Of a stretch of DNA of 64,000 nucleotides, positions 7,170 to 16,104 are shown in pieces (the stretch's first letter is position 1; each line of letters starts with the position of its first letter). Made by a program: the position numbers and the translations under genes. The stretch covers positions 62,001 to 126,000 of the forward strand of contig NZ_NRRD01000007.1 in the NCBI RefSeq assembly GCF_020023995.1. The letters are read 5' to 3'. The notes beneath the pieces are model-generated. The model made no database searches. It saw only the letters and a list, made by a program, of their open reading frames with translations, and had not been told where the DNA came from. Source of the stretch: Rhodobacter sp. TJ_12. GTDB lineage: Bacteria; Pseudomonadota; Alphaproteobacteria; Rhodobacterales; Rhodobacteraceae.

Positions 7170-9395
7170 TCACAAGGCCTGCATCGCCAGCCGGATCGCG
7201 CGGTTGTCGCCGCGCGCAAGAACCCAATTCCCCAGCCGCCGCGCCAGCTTGATATGGCCCTTTTTCACGGCGCGCTCGAACAATTCGCGCTGATAGCGCG
7301 GGAAGTCGCGGCGTGCGCGCAGGTGGCGATAAAATTCGGCCTCGGTCAGCGTGCCATCCAGCGCGGCCAGAATGATCGGGCTTAAAATGCCCATCTGGTT
7401 GAGCGAGGATCCAAGCCGGTGTCCCAGCATCGAGGCGCGCAGCTTCATCACATTGGGCGCGGTGAAGCGGTCCGCATGGCCTTTGTCGAGCGGCTCATAG
7501 GGATCATAAAGCAGCACGACCCGGCGCGCCGCCCCCGAGACTTGCGCCGCATCGCCATATTTGCCGGAAAAATCCGCCTTCCAGACCACTTTGTAGCGGG
7601 TTTCAAAGGGCACGACGCTGCGATCCACCGTCGATTGCGGCGAGATGGTCACCACATCCGCGCCGGGGCAGGCGCCGCTGAATGCCGCCGCCGCATAGCC
7701 CCCCATCGAGGCTCCGTAAAACACCACGCGTTCGAATTGCGCAAAGAAACCCTCGGCGGCGAGCCGGTCGAATTCATCGCTTACCCAAGGGTCGCGATAC
7801 CAGGTCCAGCCGCCCGCCATCACGCCCAGCATCGACCAGCCCTGTTTTTCGATGAACTCAAACCCCCAAGGACGGCGGTCCTCGCGTTTCGTCATCGCGA
7901 TATCGAGATTGTCGAAGGTTACCACCAAGGTGCGCCCGCGCGGAATATACAAGAAACTATGCGCGCCATTGCCGGTGAAGAACCCCTTTGGCCCGGCCAG
8001 CGTGCGCGCCAAACTTTCCCATCCGTCATCTATGCCAGATTCGGCGCGCGGCGGATCGGGGGTGAACAGCACCCGGGTGTTCTTGCCGCCGCCTTCGCTT
8101 GTTTCTTGCAGCTTCTCGCAGCTGCCAAAGGCTTTGAGAAAGGGGAAACTGCCGGTGCCTTTGCGAATATCCATCAGCATCCGGCTGTCGGCATGCAACG
8201 CGCTGCGCAATACCGGCTCAAGGAATTTGACCTTGTTCACATCGCCAAAGCCCGACAGGTTCAGCAACAGATCGACCGGGCGCAGATCGGCCGCGCTTGC
8301 GACCACGCGAATACGATCTTGGGCGACGCCCGCCGCTTGCAAATGCGCGATATAGCCCGCGACCCAATCCGATGGGGTTTGGGCCCAACTGCCATCGGGG
8401 CGCAAATCGATCAGCGTGATATCGCAATCCCAGCGGTCATGCGCGGCCAACACCACGCTGGCCGCCGTGCCGCCCAGATCGGCCACCGATCCGACCTGTT
8501 CGAGCCCGGTGCGCGCCAGCAGTTCGGCACTGTTATCTTCGTCTTCATAGGTAAAGACCCGCCGTCCCCGGCTGCGGATCGGGGCAAATTCGGGCCGCAG
8601 CTCATGCTGACGCAACAGCTTTGCCAGATAGGAGCCTTCGGGCGGAAGACCGTTATAGCGAATGCCCAGTTCGCGCTTGTTCGAGGCCCATAGGTGGAGC
8701 GCGGTTGTCGCCTCGGTCAGACGTTCCTCCACCTTGATCGCCTTGCGGATCATCCGCAGCCGTTCGGGGAAGGGCACGGGATAAAACGCCTCCATCGGCT
8801 GCACCTTGTCGCCCAGACCGTAGGCGCGCACGAAATGGGTCACCATCGAGGGGCCCCAGACCCCCCAAGGTTGCTGGCTGACATGCACGGGCGTGCCTGC
8901 CGCCGCCGCCGCGGCATAGTCTTCGCGCAGGCCCCGGCGCAAGAATGGCGGGATCGCATAGCGATCGGCGGTAAACTCTAGCATCGCGTGCAAAAGCTCG
9001 CTGTCGGCGGGCAGGCCCAGCACCGCATTGTTCACCCGGTCGCTGTCGGGCAGTTCATAGCCCATGACATAATCGCTGTCGTAATCCATGGGGCGGTGGC
9101 AATAGACATCGGTATCGACCCAGATCATGCCGGGGTTTTGCGCGATCATGTGCAGCCGGAACCAATCGGCAAAAAGCGCGTAGCTGTTCTTCTTTTCGTA
9201 TTTGATGAAATCGTCGGTATCGATGATTTCGCGCCCGTCGCGCAAGATCACGCCCTCGGGCACATTGGGAATGTCTTCATAGGCAAAGAGGGTGATCTTT
9301 TGGCCCGCATCGACAAAGCTTTTCAGGCAAAGCTGTTCCATCCAGCTGAGCGCCCCGCCGATCCAGAGCGTTCCGACTTCGCGTTCTCGTGCCAT
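7170..9395 (-). CDS. Three-part glycosyltransferase / Rossmann-like / hydrolase-fold protein
   Basis: 741 aa from the ATG at 9395 (site CAGGTGAGC). Residues 1-250: a glycosyltransferase of the DXD sugar-binding type, with the segment FADWFRLHMIAQNPG followed by the metal-binding WVDTDVY (Asp-Thr-Asp at 94-96). Residues 270-450: a Rossmann-like segment (VADLGGTAASVVLAA) resembling an SAM-methyltransferase core. Residues 460-700: a hydrolase-fold segment with FYGASMGGYAAAAFS, whose Ser563 sits in a GxSxG context, and a later YDP...LDKGHA. That last part is paralogous to the whole protein at 13277. No membrane segments or signal were seen, so it probably acts in the cytosol on a cell-surface glycan or its precursor. 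It is divergent from the glycosyltransferase at 9548. The substrate is unknown. Confidence 0.75.
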   Translation of the reverse strand: MAREREVGTLWIGGALSWMEQLCLKSFVDAGQKITLFAYEDIPNVPEGVILRDGREIIDTDDFIKYEKKNSYALFADWFRLHMIAQNPGMIWVDTDVYCHRPMDYDSDYVMGYELPDSDRVNNAVLGLPADSELLHAMLEFTADRYAIPPFLRRGLREDYAAAAAAGTPVHVSQQPWGVWGPSMVTHFVRAYGLGDKVQPMEAFYPVPFPERLRMIRKAIKVEERLTEATTALHLWASNKRELGIRYNGLPPEGSYLAKLLRQHELRPEFAPIRSRGRRVFTYEDEDNSAELLARTGLEQVGSVADLGGTAASVVLAAHDRWDCDITLIDLRPDGSWAQTPSDWVAGYIAHLQAAGVAQDRIRVVASAADLRPVDLLLNLSGFGDVNKVKFLEPVLRSALHADSRMLMDIRKGTGSFPFLKAFGSCEKLQETSEGGGKNTRVLFTPDPPRAESGIDDGWESLARTLAGPKGFFTGNGAHSFLYIPRGRTLVVTFDNLDIAMTKREDRRPWGFEFIEKQGWSMLGVMAGGWTWYRDPWVSDEFDRLAAEGFFAQFERVVFYGASMGGYAAAAFSGACPGADVVTISPQSTVDRSVVPFETRYKVVWKADFSGKYGDAAQVSGAARRVVLLYDPYEPLDKGHADRFTAPNVMKLRASMLGHRLGSSLNQMGILSPIILAALDGTLTEAEFYRHLRARRDFPRYQRELFERAVKKGHIKLARRLGNWVLARGDNRAIRLAMQAL

Positions 9396-9547
9396 GCTCA
9401 CCTGCCCGTTTGATTGCCGCCACATTGCCAAAGAGCGCGCGCCATTCCAACGCTAAAGCGCGAGACTGCAAAGCGATGTGCTTTGGCGGCAGGGCTTTGC
9501 GGGGCGCGGCGGGGCTGGTAGGAAGGAGCAAACGACCGGAGACGCGC

Positions 9548-12025
9548 ATGACGGCAGGGCAGCAAAGCGACACCATGGCGCGGGTGGAAACCCGTCAGAT
9601 GTGCGGGGCGGCCGATCTGGCGCCGCGTATTCTGGACGCTGTGGCTTGGCCCGAGGCGCACGACGGTCGGCCTGTGCGCATGGTGCGGCTGTTTTTGGCC
9701 AATCCCGCGCGGGCGGTGCAGGTGGCCGCGCAGCAGCCCGAGGGCTGTCTAGAGGTGTTGGAACGGCGCGAGGTGTCGGGCGGGCTGATGGTGGTGGGCC
9801 GCGCCGCCCCCGAGGGTCCTTTGCAAATCGCGCTGATCGCCGAGGCGGGGCCTGTGCCGCCGCCGCTACCGGGGCCGGAGGCCACGTCCGAAAGCGCGTT
9901 GGGCGACGAGGTGACCGTGGCCGATTATCTGGCGGGCACCGATCCTTCGGCGCTGGAGGTCGATGGCACCGGCGCGGGGGGCGACAGCGCGGCGGTGGTG
10001 GTGCGTTTTGCCGCCGATCTGCCTGATCGTGATCTGTTTGCGGGCAAGAACTGTCTGTTTGGCCAGCGGCTTGAAGAAAGCGCGGAAACGCTGCTTGATT
10101 GGCTGAGTTGGCACCATGACTACCACGGTGCGCAGGCGGCGGTGGTGCTGGACCGGTCCCCGCCCGACACCAAGGCTTTGCGCGGCGACGCGCTGGCGAA
10201 TGCCCTTCGCGCGGGGCTAGAGGCGCGCGAACTGGCGATGACCGTTGTGGTGATCACCGCGCCTTTGCCGCTCGGCAAGCCCGATATGGGGCCCGAAAGC
10301 CATCCGTTTTTGGCCCCCGATGCGCCGGGCAAGGACCGGATGGTGCCGCCTGCGCCCGATCCGTGGCGCGCGCCTTTGGGACAGGGGCTGGTGTTCGAGG
10401 CGATGAAATGGCGGTTCTTTGCGCAGGCGCGGGCGCTTTTGACACTGGATGTGACCGATCTTTTGACGCCGCATCGGCATGGGGCGCCCTCGGCCTTTGA
10501 GGCCTGTGTCGCGGCGAAATCGGGGGTTGTGCTTTTGGTCGGGCGGCGCATCTACCCGTGGCGGGTGCGCAATGGCCAGCCCGAACATTTCTCGGATCAT
10601 ATCTGCCGCCAGTTCGATGCGCGGCGTGGGATTGCGCGCTGGGGTGTGGCCCCCGAAAAGGCCGGGCTAGAGGCCACATGGCGGGCGATGCGCGTGTCTT
10701 ATGCCAAGCCCGACCCGAACACGGTCTATCTGTTTTGGCGCGCGATGGGGCTGCGGGTCCCAGGGCGTGCGGCCTCTGAACTCGCCCCCAAAACCTCGTT
10801 GATCGAAGATGCGCAGCTGCTGGACCTGGCCACCCGCGTCTGGGGCGCCAAGCCGATCCGCCCGCCGGTTTCCGCCCCGAAAGCGGCGCCGAAACGCGCG
10901 GTCGATGCGGGGCGCACCTGCATCGTGACCACGATGAAGAACGAAGGCCCCTTCATCATGGAATGGATCGCCTATCATCGGGCCATCGGCGTAGATGATT
11001 TCCTGATCTACACGAATGACTGCACCGATGGCACCGATGAGATGCTTGATCTGCTGGAGCGCAAGGGGCTCTGCCAGCACCGCGAAAACCCGTTTCGCAC
11101 CATGGATATGCCGCCCCAGCATGCCGCACTTCAGGCGGCTGAAAGCGAGCCGCTGATCCAGAATGCGGGCTGGGCGATCTGCATGGATGTCGATGAATTC
11201 ATCGATATCAAGATCGGTGACGGCACGCTCAAGGCGCTTTATGAGGCGATGGGCGAGGCCAATATGATCGCGCTGACATGGCGGCTGTTTGGCAATTGCG
11301 ACGTGCATGAATACCAAGACCGGTTCTTGCTGGAGCAATTCACCACCTGCGCGCCCGAATTGGTGCGCAAGCCGCATCAGGCGTGGGGCTTCAAAACGCT
11401 GTTTCGCAATATCGACATATACAAGAAGCTGGGCGTGCACCGGCCCAAAGGGTTGATCCCCGATCTGTGGGATCAGGTGAAATGGCTCAACGGGTCCGGC
11501 AAGCCGATGCCAAAGGAGATGTTCCGCAACGGCTGGCGCTCCACGCTTGACACCTTTGGCTATGACTGGGTGCAGTTGAACCATTATGCGGTCCGCTCTG
11601 CCGAAAGCTTTCTGGTCAAGCGCGACCGGGGCCGGGTGAACCATGTCGATCGCGACCAGGGGCTGAATTACTGGTTCCGGATGAACCATAATGCGGTCGA
11701 GGATCGCTCGATCCAGCGGATGCTGCCAAAGCTGCGCGCAGAATGGGACCGGCTGATGGCGGACCCCGAGATCAAGGCCGCGCATGTATATTCCGTCGCC
11801 GCGCACCGCGCCAAAATCGCGGAACTGCGTGCCACCGAAAACTACGAAAAATTCTATGGCGAATTGTGTTCGGAGCGGTTTGAGAAGCTTTCGCGCATGC
11901 TGCATCATTTTGGATCGGCGGTTTTCAATGCAGGGCCGGGCGTGGTGCCCGAAGACCTGCATCAGCGGGATTTGCCGCCCAATTTCTTTTTCACCGTCGA
12001 ACATAGCGGGGAGGCCGAGCATTGA
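9548..12025 (+). CDS. Large glycosyltransferase with unique N-terminal half
   Basis: 825 aa from the ATG at 9548 (CCGGAG 6 bases upstream); in-frame codons further upstream overlap the divergent gene. Residues 1-440 match no family I recognise. Residues 445-720 form a GT-A glycosyltransferase of the family 2/92-like kind: TTMKNEGPFIMEWIAYH, NDCTDGTDEMLD and the metal-binding CMDVDEFIDI. The remainder is helical. The C-terminal half is clearly related to the next gene (shared NDCTDGTD, DVDEF, ALTWR, FGNC, FKTLFRN and GVHRP). Probably cytosolic, adding sugars to a surface polymer. The acceptor and sugar cannot be told. Confidence 0.8.
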   Translation: MTAGQQSDTMARVETRQMCGAADLAPRILDAVAWPEAHDGRPVRMVRLFLANPARAVQVAAQQPEGCLEVLERREVSGGLMVVGRAAPEGPLQIALIAEAGPVPPPLPGPEATSESALGDEVTVADYLAGTDPSALEVDGTGAGGDSAAVVVRFAADLPDRDLFAGKNCLFGQRLEESAETLLDWLSWHHDYHGAQAAVVLDRSPPDTKALRGDALANALRAGLEARELAMTVVVITAPLPLGKPDMGPESHPFLAPDAPGKDRMVPPAPDPWRAPLGQGLVFEAMKWRFFAQARALLTLDVTDLLTPHRHGAPSAFEACVAAKSGVVLLVGRRIYPWRVRNGQPEHFSDHICRQFDARRGIARWGVAPEKAGLEATWRAMRVSYAKPDPNTVYLFWRAMGLRVPGRAASELAPKTSLIEDAQLLDLATRVWGAKPIRPPVSAPKAAPKRAVDAGRTCIVTTMKNEGPFIMEWIAYHRAIGVDDFLIYTNDCTDGTDEMLDLLERKGLCQHRENPFRTMDMPPQHAALQAAESEPLIQNAGWAICMDVDEFIDIKIGDGTLKALYEAMGEANMIALTWRLFGNCDVHEYQDRFLLEQFTTCAPELVRKPHQAWGFKTLFRNIDIYKKLGVHRPKGLIPDLWDQVKWLNGSGKPMPKEMFRNGWRSTLDTFGYDWVQLNHYAVRSAESFLVKRDRGRVNHVDRDQGLNYWFRMNHNAVEDRSIQRMLPKLRAEWDRLMADPEIKAAHVYSVAAHRAKIAELRATENYEKFYGELCSERFEKLSRMLHHFGSAVFNAGPGVVPEDLHQRDLPPNFFFTVEHSGEAEH

Positions 12026-12051
12026 GCCCCTTTGAGACAGGCGCCTGAGCG

Positions 12052-13110
12052 ATGCGGGCGCTGGCGATCCTGACGGTCAAGAACGAGGCGGCCTTTTTGC
12101 TGGAATGGCTTGCCCATCACCGCGCCGTTGGGTTCACGGATTTTCTGGTCTTTTCCAACGATTGCACCGATGGCACCGATGCCTTGCTGGATCGGTTGCA
12201 GGCGCTGGGCCAACTCACCCATGTGCCCAATCCCGGCCCGTGGCCCGAGGGGCCGCAATGGGCCGCGCTCAAGGCCGCCGACAAGCACCCGCTGAAGGCA
12301 CAGGCCGATTGGGTGCTGTTTTGCGATGTGGATGAATTCGTCAACATTCACCTGGGCGATGGCACGCTGTCGGCGCTTTTGGAAGCCGTGCCCGAGGCCA
12401 CGGCGATTGCCCTGACGTGGCGGATGTTTGGCAATTGCGGTGTGGTCGATTACACCGACGCGCCGGTGAGCGCACAATTCACCCGCGCCGCGCCGCCCGG
12501 TATGTTGTGGCCGTGGCGCGCCAGCCTGTTCAAGACGCTGTTTCGCAACGATGGCAGCTATCGCAAACTGGGGGTGCATCGGCCCCGCGCGCCGGTCGAA
12601 GAAAAACTGCCGCAAACACGTTGGGTTGACGGGGCGGGGCGCGAGCTGCCCGAAAGCTATCGCAGGGCGCGGTTGTTCACGCCCTTGGGCGAAAACCCCT
12701 ATGGGCTGGTGCAGTTGAACCACTACGCTTTGGGGGCGATGCAATCTTACGTGCTCAAATGCGATCGGGGCCGCGCCAATCGAGATGCGGCCACGTTTGA
12801 CATGAGCTATTGGGTGGAGCGCAATTTCTGCAACGATGAAGATCGCTCGATCGCGCGCTATGCCCCCGCTTTGGCGGCAGGTCTGGCCGCCTTGCGCGCC
12901 GATCCCGAGGTGGACCGGCTGCACCGCGCGGGCGTCGCTTGGCGGCAGGCGCGCTTTACCGAATTAATGGCAGAGGAACCGTTTCGCGCGCTTTTCGGTC
13001 GGTTGATGCTGACCCCGCCCGCGCGCCCCTTGCCGCCCGCCTTGGCGGACCGGATGCGCGCACTGGGGGTGGCGGCGGCTTTGGCCAAGGGCGCGTCGTC
13101 CCAAGGATGA
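12052..13110 (+). CDS. Glycosyltransferase family 2-like protein
   Basis: 352 aa, starting 26 bases after the previous stop and probably in the same transcript. It is the catalytic module alone: ILTVKNEAAFLLEWLAHH at the N-terminus, NDCTDGTDALLD, and the metal-binding CDVDEFVNI near residue 90. FKTLFRN and GVHRP follow. It looks like a tandem duplicate of the C-terminal half of the protein encoded just upstream. It ends with a Pro/Ala-rich tail. No transmembrane segment was seen. Sugar and acceptor are unknown. Confidence 0.85.
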   Translation: MRALAILTVKNEAAFLLEWLAHHRAVGFTDFLVFSNDCTDGTDALLDRLQALGQLTHVPNPGPWPEGPQWAALKAADKHPLKAQADWVLFCDVDEFVNIHLGDGTLSALLEAVPEATAIALTWRMFGNCGVVDYTDAPVSAQFTRAAPPGMLWPWRASLFKTLFRNDGSYRKLGVHRPRAPVEEKLPQTRWVDGAGRELPESYRRARLFTPLGENPYGLVQLNHYALGAMQSYVLKCDRGRANRDAATFDMSYWVERNFCNDEDRSIARYAPALAAGLAALRADPEVDRLHRAGVAWRQARFTELMAEEPFRALFGRLMLTPPARPLPPALADRMRALGVAAALAKGASSQG

Positions 13111-13276
13111 CATGCATCGCGCCCTGCGGGAAACAATATGCTTCTGAGCGCAGCACCGGTGCCTAATCGCCTACAATGTCCTGCATTTCCTTGTAAAAGC
13201 TGCATTTCCGCCGCGCGTCCATAGTGCTACGTTAACCCTGTGGGGCCACTCTCGCCGAAGGCAAGAGGAATCGGTC

Positions 13277-14248
13277 ATGGATGGCGGAGCAACGGAACCA
13301 AAGCGCATGCGGGATCTCGATAACAACGACTGGCTGAGCCGGATCGAAGAGATCGGTGAGCTTGAAGGCTATTTCGAGCCTTTGGGCGCAGCGCATGCGG
13401 CGTTGTTTGCCGACCGGGGCCCGGTGCTTTTGGTCAGCTTTGAAACCCGCGCCACGATCCGCACCCGATCCGAGGAACAATTGCCGCTGGGTTTTACCTT
13501 GGCCGAAGGGGCAGAACATTCCAGCCTGACGCTGATCGCCAAGGAGGAAAGCTGGTTTCGTGACCCGGCGGTTTATGCCTATTTCGACCGGCTGGTGGAC
13601 GAGGCTTTCTTTGAAGATTTCGACCGCGTGGTGTTTTACGGCGCGGGCAGTTGCGGCTATGCGGCGGCGGCCTTTTCGGTGACGGCGCCCGGCGCCACGG
13701 TCGTGACCTTGGCGCCGCAAGCCACGCTATCGGCACGCCGCGCAAGCTGGGACAACCGGTTTTTGCGCAAACGGCGGCTCGATTTCACTTCACGCTATGG
13801 CTATGCGCCCGACATGCTGGACGGAGCGGGGCAGGGCTATGTGGTCTATGACCCGCTGCAAACGCTTGATGCGATGCATGCCGCGCTGATGGCGCGCCCG
13901 CAGGTGACGCTTTTGCCTTGCCGCAATCTGGGCCGGGCGGTTGAAACGGCGCTTAGCGAAATGGATGTGCTGGAACAGATGCTGGTGCAGGCTTGCGCGG
14001 GCACGCTGGATGCGGCGAGCTTTTGGCGGCTTTACCGCGCGCGCCGCAATTCACCGCGCTACCTGCGTGGCTTGGCGGCGCAGCTTGATGCGCGCAAGCG
14101 CCATTGGCTTGAGGCGCTTTTGTGCCGCAATGTGGTGCATCGGCTGGGCGGGCCGCGGTTTCGCAACCGGCTGGCCACGCTTGAAGCGCAGCTTGAGGCG
14201 CAAGGCCGCGCCTTACCCGCGCCCCTGCCTTTGCGCGAACACGCCTAA
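13277..14248 (+). CDS. Stand-alone hydrolase-fold protein of the glycan island
   Basis: 323 aa; AGAGGAA precedes the ATG. It is related along most of its length to the C-terminal part of the 7170-9395 protein: FYGAGSCGYAAAAFS here (Gly-Ala-Gly-Ser-Cys-Gly at 122-127) aligns with FYGASMGGYAAAAFS there, so the nucleophile serine position is Gly and the following residues are shifted to Ser-Cys. YDP and LD..HA are kept. Relatives in Rhodobacteraceae are, to my recollection, often labelled phosphoadenosine phosphosulfate reductase, but no motif of that enzyme is visible. It may be a non-catalytic or differently acting partner of the fusion protein. Function unknown. Confidence 0.7.
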   Translation: MDGGATEPKRMRDLDNNDWLSRIEEIGELEGYFEPLGAAHAALFADRGPVLLVSFETRATIRTRSEEQLPLGFTLAEGAEHSSLTLIAKEESWFRDPAVYAYFDRLVDEAFFEDFDRVVFYGAGSCGYAAAAFSVTAPGATVVTLAPQATLSARRASWDNRFLRKRRLDFTSRYGYAPDMLDGAGQGYVVYDPLQTLDAMHAALMARPQVTLLPCRNLGRAVETALSEMDVLEQMLVQACAGTLDAASFWRLYRARRNSPRYLRGLAAQLDARKRHWLEALLCRNVVHRLGGPRFRNRLATLEAQLEAQGRALPAPLPLREHA

Positions 14249-14261
14249 AGCGCCGCCAATG

Positions 14262-14283
14262 AAAAGGGGGCCCGAAGGCCCCC
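14262..14283 (-). terminator. Terminator of the DUF1127 gene
   Basis: GGGGGCC/GGCCCCC with a 4-base loop (TTCG on the minus strand), followed on the minus strand by TTTTC. It lies 28 bases past the stop of the DUF1127 gene and may also stop the convergent transcript at 14248. Confidence 0.85.
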
Positions 14284-14311
14284 GATCCATGTGCCTGTCA
14301 CGGCGGTTGTC

Positions 14312-14476
14312 TCAGGCGCCATAAACCGCGCGATGCGCCAGTTTCGCGGCCTCGTCCGGGCAAATCCCCAAATCGCAGCACAGCCGCGGCGACAGCCGGG
14401 CAATCTCGTTGCGGGTGTGGGTGTAGCGGGCACGTTTTTCAACGACATCGAACAGGCGGCTGAGAAGGGCGGACAT
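14312..14476 (-). CDS. DUF1127 small protein
   Basis: 54 aa from the ATG at 14476; a longer in-frame version has no family match in its N-terminus. The body shows the DUF1127 (YjiS-like) pattern TRNEIARLSPRLCCDLGICPDEA with basic and Arg-rich parts. In Rhodobacter sphaeroides one such protein (CcaF1) is an RNA-binding stress factor, so RNA binding is a possibility for this one, not a finding. The ribosome-binding site is weak (AAGCAAGA). A strong terminator follows. Confidence 0.82.
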   Translation of the reverse strand: MSALLSRLFDVVEKRARYTHTRNEIARLSPRLCCDLGICPDEAAKLAHRAVYGA

Positions 14477-14499
14477 CGGTCTTGCTTTCGCGGTCAGGT

Positions 14500-14516
14500 G
14501 GTCAGTTTTTCTGACC
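14500..14516. promoter_or_regulatory. GGTCAG-N5-CTGACC dyad upstream of the DUF1127 gene
   Basis: A perfect 6-bp inverted repeat with five T/A bases between the arms, 24 bases before the DUF1127 start. A third GGTCAG copy lies at 14492-14497. It could be an operator or a 5'-leader hairpin; no regulator can be assigned. Confidence 0.4.
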
Positions 14517-14611
14517 GCAGAATGCGCCTTTCGCGCCCGCGCAACAATCGCCGATCCGGTATTGCCGCGATGCCGCATCTGCAAGGCTTGTGCACCTGGC
14601 AACCCGGCCAT

Positions 14612-14641
14612 GCAAAAGGGGCGGCCCGAAAGCCGCCCCTT
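14612..14641 (-). terminator. gap intrinsic terminator
   Basis: AAGGGGCGGC (14616-14625) and GCCGCCCCTT (14632-14641) form a 10-bp stem; on the minus strand TTTTGC follows. It lies 24 bases after the gap stop. Confidence 0.88.
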
Positions 14642-14665
14642 GCGTGTTCACGGCTTGCGCCGCGA

Positions 14666-15667
14666 TCAGATCAGCTTGCCCATCGCAACGGCGGTATCCG
14701 CCATGCGGTTGGAAAAGCCCCATTCGTTGTCATACCACGACAGGATCCGGACCATTTTGCCCTCCATGACCTTGGTCTGGTCCATGTGGAAGACCGAGGA
14801 ATGCGGGTCGTGGTTGAAGTCGGTCGAGACATTCTTGAGCTTGGTGTAGCCCAAAACGCCTTTGAGCGGGCCCTCGGCAGCGGCCTCAATCGCGGCGTTG
14901 ACTTCTTCCACCGTGGTGTCGCGCTTGGCTTCAAACACCAGATCCACCACCGAGACGTTCGGCGTGGGCACGCGGATCGCGACGCCATCAAGCTTGCCTT
15001 TGAGTTCCGGCAGAACCAGACCCACGGCTTTGGCAGCGCCCGTCGAGGTCGGGATCATGCTCAGCGCGGCGGCGCGGGCGCGATACAGATCTTTGTGCAT
15101 CGTGTCGAGCGTCGGCTGATCGCCCGTGTAGCTGTGGATCGTGGTCATGAAGCCTTTTTCGATGCCAATCGCATCGTTGAGGACTTTCGCCACCGGCGAC
15201 AGACAGTTGGTGGTGCACGAGGCGTTCGACACGACGATGTCATCGGCGGTCAGCGTTTCGTGGTTCACCCCGAACACGATGGTTTTGTCTGCGCCATCGC
15301 CCGGCGCCGAGATCAGCACGCGTTTCACGCCGCTTTGCAGGTGGGCTTGGCATTTTTCCTTGGAGGTGAAAATGCCGGTGCATTCCATCGCAATATCGAC
15401 ATCCCCCCAAGGCAGTTCGGCGGGGTTGCGGATTGCGGTCACTTTGATCTTGCCACGGCCCACATCGATCCAGTCTTCGCCGGTCGTCACGGTCGCCGGG
15501 AATTTGCCATGCACGCTGTCAAACTGCAGCAGATGCGCGTTGGTCTCGACCGGGCCGAGGTCGTTGATCGCCACCACTTCGATATCGGTCCGCCCCGATT
15601 CGATGATCGCCCGCAACACGTTGCGCCCAATCCGACCAAATCCGTTGATCGCCACCTTAACCGCCAT
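14666..15667 (-). CDS. gap: Glyceraldehyde-3-phosphate dehydrogenase
   Basis: 333 aa. It oxidises glyceraldehyde 3-phosphate to 1,3-bisphosphoglycerate with NAD and phosphate in glycolysis (reversible in gluconeogenesis). The N-terminal dinucleotide fold [14 protein letters not shown] is at 8-21, the INDL segment with Asp37 favours NAD over NADP, and the active-site Cys151 is in [10 protein letters not shown]. The ATG at 15667 matches the family N-terminus ([15 protein letters not shown]). It is monocistronic or preceded by the tiny gene at 15842; its own terminator follows. Confidence 0.96.
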   Translation of the reverse strand: MAVKVAINGFGRIGRNVLRAIIESGRTDIEVVAINDLGPVETNAHLLQFDSVHGKFPATVTTGEDWIDVGRGKIKVTAIRNPAELPWGDVDIAMECTGIFTSKEKCQAHLQSGVKRVLISAPGDGADKTIVFGVNHETLTADDIVVSNASCTTNCLSPVAKVLNDAIGIEKGFMTTIHSYTGDQPTLDTMHKDLYRARAAALSMIPTSTGAAKAVGLVLPELKGKLDGVAIRVPTPNVSVVDLVFEAKRDTTVEEVNAAIEAAAEGPLKGVLGYTKLKNVSTDFNHDPHSSVFHMDQTKVMEGKMVRILSWYDNEWGFSNRMADTAVAMGKLI

Positions 15668-15841
15668 CTTCGTCTCCTTTGACACTAGCTCCGAGGTCGC
15701 GCGCACCCTTTGCCAAGACGGGGAAAAGGTCAACAGGAGACTGGCGCAAAGCCCCTATTTTGCGGGCTTTTGGGGCGCTTTTGAGGGCGTTTCCATGAAG
15801 TTGTGATCACAGCCGGGCCGTGATAGCGGCACCGGCGCGGC

Positions 15842-15985
15842 CTAGCGCCAAAAGGCCACCCATTCGGTCAGAAGCATCAATTCTTGCGCTAGAAACAGAC
15901 TTGAAACCCCGTCAAAGACCACCGCATCGACCGAAAAGAACACGATCACCAGCATCGCCAGCCAGATTGCGATCGTGTTGGTCAT
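15842..15985 (-). CDS. 47-aa single-pass membrane protein upstream of gap
   Basis: Codons run ATG (15985) to TAG (15842) without interruption, with AGGAGA 5 bases before the start. The product begins MTNTIAIWLAMLVIVFFSVD, a membrane segment, and ends LLTEWVAFWR. I recall short proteins of this type directly upstream of gap in other Rhodobacteraceae, where they are sometimes mislabelled as GAPDH; this is memory, not a search. It is co-directional with gap, 174 bases upstream of the gap start. Function unknown. Confidence 0.72.
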   Translation of the reverse strand: MTNTIAIWLAMLVIVFFSVDAVVFDGVSSLFLAQELMLLTEWVAFWR

Positions 15986-16104
15986 CAAGCTCTCCTGTGG
16001 CGGTTCGCGCGCGCCGCGACGATAGACGAAGCTGCGCGCGGGGAAAAGCCACTGCTCGGCAAGGACCGAGGGAGCAGAGGGTCGTGGGGGCGCGCGGGCT
16101 GCGC

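Noticed and set aside
13277-14248. Phosphoadenosine phosphosulfate reductase annotation
   Set aside because: I recall this label for relatives, but the KRT/ECGLH-type motifs of that enzyme are absent and the sequence looks hydrolase-like.
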